The notes beneath the pieces are model-generated. The model saw only the letters and a program-made list of their open reading frames with translations, had not been told where the DNA came from and did no database searches. Of a stretch of DNA of 38,529 nucleotides, positions 36,718 through 38,529 are shown piece after piece. Positions within the stretch are counted from its first letter, which is position 1; each line of letters opens with the position of its first letter. A program made the position numbers and the translations under genes. The stretch spans positions 1 through 38,529 of the forward strand of contig JAGIAI010000049.1 in assembly GCA_017744935.1 (NCBI GenBank). Reading direction: 5' to 3'. The stretch comes from Variovorax sp. Lineage in GTDB: Bacteria > Pseudomonadota > Gammaproteobacteria > Burkholderiales > Burkholderiaceae_C.

Positions 36718-37283
36718 TGCTTCGCGCTTCCGTCGTTCGCGTCGTTCGTCTTCCGTCCGCGGCGGATGAACAGGCCCACGGCACGCAAGGCGATCGCGAG
36801 CGACACGATCGGCAGCCAGATCGAATACCACCACTGCGGCACACCGATGCCGGGGGAGGTTTCTTCAAAACGGTAGTCGTCCCACACCACGCGCACGCTC
36901 AGCGCGGCGATCAGGAAGAAGAGCAGCGCCACCATCGCCGCGCCGAACTGCGCGAGGCGCTTGCGGCGGGCCATCGAGCCGCTTTCGGCGAAGTATTCGA
37001 TGCGGATGTGGCGATCACGCGCCACGGCGGCGGAGCCGGCCACGAGGGCGAGCAGGATCATGAGGAACACCGAGAACTCTTCCGTCCACGCGAAGGAGGA
37101 GTCGGTGAAGTAGCGCACCACGACGTTGGCGAAGGTGATGCACGCCAGCAGGCCCATGATGACCACCGTCGCCCAGTCCTCGATGGCGAGCGGCGCGCGA
37201 GTCTGTTCGTCGGCGGCTTCTATTTCAGGAGGGAGGGGGCTGGCGGCGTCCAGCACAGGGCCGGACTCGTTGGGGGTGGTCAT
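36714..37283 (-). CDS. TRAP transporter small permease subunit DctQ-like
   Basis: A 189-residue protein with an acidic, proline-rich N-terminus of ~35 residues and then four transmembrane helices. The DctQ hallmark is VVVRYFTDSSFAWTEEFSVFL, with helices VVIMGLLACITFANV, FLMILLALVAGSAAVA, FGAAMVALLFFLIAALSV and IWLPIVSLAIALRAVGLFI. It binds DctM and helps hold the complex. ATG 37283 is chosen because sequence before it looks random and arginine-rich. It is the first gene of the TRAP operon. Confidence 0.92.
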   Translation of the reverse strand: MTTPNESGPVLDAASPLPPEIEAADEQTRAPLAIEDWATVVIMGLLACITFANVVVRYFTDSSFAWTEEFSVFLMILLALVAGSAAVARDRHIRIEYFAESGSMARRKRLAQFGAAMVALLFFLIAALSVRVVWDDYRFEETSPGIGVPQWWYSIWLPIVSLAIALRAVGLFIRRGRKTNDANDGSAKQ

Positions 37284-37356
37284 CGGGCTGAGGAATGCGC
37301 CGTGTCGCCGGGCGGTCGCCGGGACGCGATCCGTACACCTCGACAGGGAAGCAGTG

Positions 37357-37375
37357 ATCGATCGTAACGATCGAT
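37357..37375. promoter_or_regulatory. 19-nt palindrome upstream of dctQ, candidate operator
   Basis: ATCGATCGT-A-ACGATCGAT is a perfect 9-bp dyad around one central base. It lies 74–92 bases upstream of the dctQ ATG, in the 155-base gap after the nitronate monooxygenase gene. A dimeric regulator is the likely reader. No regulator gene is adjacent in the window, and no clear -35/-10 pair was found. Confidence 0.5.
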
Positions 37376-37438
37376 GACCTTTCATTCATCGGGGGATTTC
37401 CTTAGCCTCGCGCCCGATGCCCGCCTGCCCGATGCCGG

Positions 37439-38410
37439 TCAGTCGAAGTAGCTTCGGGCCCGGTCGAGGTGCTCGCGGCACTCGCGAACCATGCGATCGA
37501 GCAGCTCTGCGCAGGTCGGCACGTCGTCGATGAGCCCGATGCACTGGCCGGCCGACACGACGCCGCCGTTGACTTCGCCGGATGCCAGCGCCGCCCGACC
37601 GCGCACGCCGGCGACCAGCGGGCGGATGTCCTCGAACTGGCAGCCGCCGGGGCGGTTCTCGGTCGCGACCACTTCCTCGGAGATCGCATTCCTGAACACG
37701 CGCGCGGTGTTCTTCATGGTGCGGAACATCAGCTTGGTGTCACGCTCCGAGGCTGCGACCAGCGCCTGCTTGATGTTGAAGTGGATCGGCGCCTCCTGCG
37801 TCACGCAGAAGCGCGTGCCCATGTTGACGCCTTCGGCACCGAGCGACAGGGCCGCCGCCATGCCGCGCCCGTCCGCGATGCCGCCGGAGGCAATGATCGG
37901 GATGCTGAGCGCGCGTGCCGCGATCGGCAGCAGCACGAGGCCCGGCACGTCGTCCTCGCCCGGATGGCCCGCGCACTCGAAGCCGTCGACCGACACCGCA
38001 TCGACACCATTGCGCTCCGCCGAGAGCGCATGGCGCACGGAGGTGCACTTGTGGACGATCTTGATGCCGTGCGCCTTGAACTGCGCGATGAAGTCCCGCG
38101 GGCTGTTGCCAGCCGTCTCGACGATCTTCACGCCGCTGTCGATGATCGCCTGCACGTATTCGGCATACGGCGGCGGCTTCATCGCGGGGAGGATCGTGAG
38201 GTTCACCCCGAACGGCTTGTCGGTCATCGTGCGCGTGCGCTCGATCTCGCGGCGCAGGTCGTCGGGCGTCTGCTGCGTGAGCGCCGTGATGATGCCCAGG
38301 CCGCCGGCGTTGGAGACCGCCGAAGCCAGCTCCGCCAGCCCGACCCATTGCATGCCACCCTGGATGATCGGGTAGCGGATGCCGAGCAGTTCGGTCACGC
38401 GGGTCTTCAT
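37439..38410 (-). CDS. Nitronate monooxygenase (2-nitropropane dioxygenase family)
   Basis: An FMN flavoprotein of 323 residues in a TIM barrel. The N-terminal RYPIIQGGMQWVG is the family start. GLGIITALTQ and KPFGVNLTIL follow. VDGFECAGHPGEDD holds His149, at the position of the catalytic histidine. IIASGGIADGRGMAAALSLGAEGVNMGTRF is the phosphate-binding region. It oxidises alkyl nitronates in characterised members; many relatives are enoyl reductase-like with unknown substrates. It starts 2 bases after etfA, so it is co-transcribed with ETF genes. Confidence 0.92.
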   Translation of the reverse strand: MKTRVTELLGIRYPIIQGGMQWVGLAELASAVSNAGGLGIITALTQQTPDDLRREIERTRTMTDKPFGVNLTILPAMKPPPYAEYVQAIIDSGVKIVETAGNSPRDFIAQFKAHGIKIVHKCTSVRHALSAERNGVDAVSVDGFECAGHPGEDDVPGLVLLPIAARALSIPIIASGGIADGRGMAAALSLGAEGVNMGTRFCVTQEAPIHFNIKQALVAASERDTKLMFRTMKNTARVFRNAISEEVVATENRPGGCQFEDIRPLVAGVRGRAALASGEVNGGVVSAGQCIGLIDDVPTCAELLDRMVRECREHLDRARSYFD

Positions 38411-38412
38411 GA

Positions 38413-38529
38413 TCAGAGCGCCTTGACGAGTTCCGGCACGGCCGTGAAGAGGTCGGCCACGAGGCCGTAGTCGGCCACCGAGAAGATCGGGGCTTCTTCG
38501 TCCTTGTTGATCGCGACGATGACCTTGGA
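38413..38529 (-). CDS. etfA: Electron transfer flavoprotein alpha subunit, C-terminal end (cut by window edge)
   Basis: The last 38 residues before the stop read as VIVAINKDEEAPIF, then VADYGLVADLF and the tail PELVKAL. This is the conserved C-terminal end of EtfA, where the FAD domain closes. ETF takes electrons from acyl-CoA dehydrogenases, including isovaleryl-CoA dehydrogenase such as LiuA, and passes them to ETF-ubiquinone oxidoreductase. The rest of the gene, and probably etfB, lie beyond the window edge. Confidence 0.93.
   Translation of the reverse strand, partial: SKVIVAINKDEEAPIFSVADYGLVADLFTAVPELVKAL

Overview
The window is high-GC, densely packed bacterial chromosome. The gene content points to a betaproteobacterium of the Comamonadaceae, most like Variovorax: a leucine/isovalerate (liu) operon, an mdc/mad malonate operon, a tandem-fused giant UvrA, a DctPQM TRAP transporter and an etfA–nitronate monooxygenase pair. 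The genus is inferred from gene content and style, not from a database match. I see no rRNA, tRNA, CRISPR array, transposase or prophage.

Layout. 1–2723 (+): the 3' end of thiC, a HAD phosphatase and a patatin-like lipoprotein. 2764–4178 (-): a small orphan gene and an AraC-type regulator. 4304–16319 (+): a long, tightly packed operon carrying liuA, an acyl-CoA ligase, liuB, liuC, liuD and HMG-CoA lyase, i.e. leucine/isovalerate to acetyl-CoA plus acetoacetate. Between these lie genes with no obvious part in leucine breakdown: DinB-like, DUF4126, 2-hydroxyacid dehydrogenase, YbaK, DUF1289 and a DsbA/HCCA-isomerase-like protein. The AraC gene is divergent from liuA, and the spacer holds a 7-bp direct repeat with 21-bp spacing. 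16464–18469 (+): an MHS-type MFS transporter with a large periplasmic loop, a terminator and a 49-residue membrane protein.

18600–26929 (-): the biotin-independent malonate decarboxylase system in the order regulator, madL, madM, mdcA, C, D, E, G, B, H. It covers uptake, prosthetic-group synthesis and attachment, and catalysis. 27091–34024 (+): a 1939-residue double UvrA and a histone-deacetylase/acetylpolyamine-amidohydrolase family protein, ending at a bidirectional terminator. 34085–37283 (-): the TRAP genes dctQ, dctM and dctP, with a ~190-nt hairpin between dctM and dctP and a 19-nt palindrome upstream of dctQ. 37439–38529 (-): nitronate monooxygenase and the 3' end of etfA. ETF is the usual electron acceptor for isovaleryl-CoA dehydrogenase.

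The most unusual signal is a family of ~70–80-bp GC-rich palindromic repeats. Three copies lie in the liu operon in the direction of transcription, and a diverged fourth copy lies inverted after the MFS gene. One copy sits in frame inside the biotin carboxylase domain of LiuD and adds 27 residues between two ATP/metal-binding glutamates. A second supplies the C-terminal tail and stop codon of the same protein. A third fills the gap before the DUF1289 gene and appears to supply its ribosome binding site. The behaviour resembles that of Rickettsia palindromic elements, but in a different lineage and with a different sequence.
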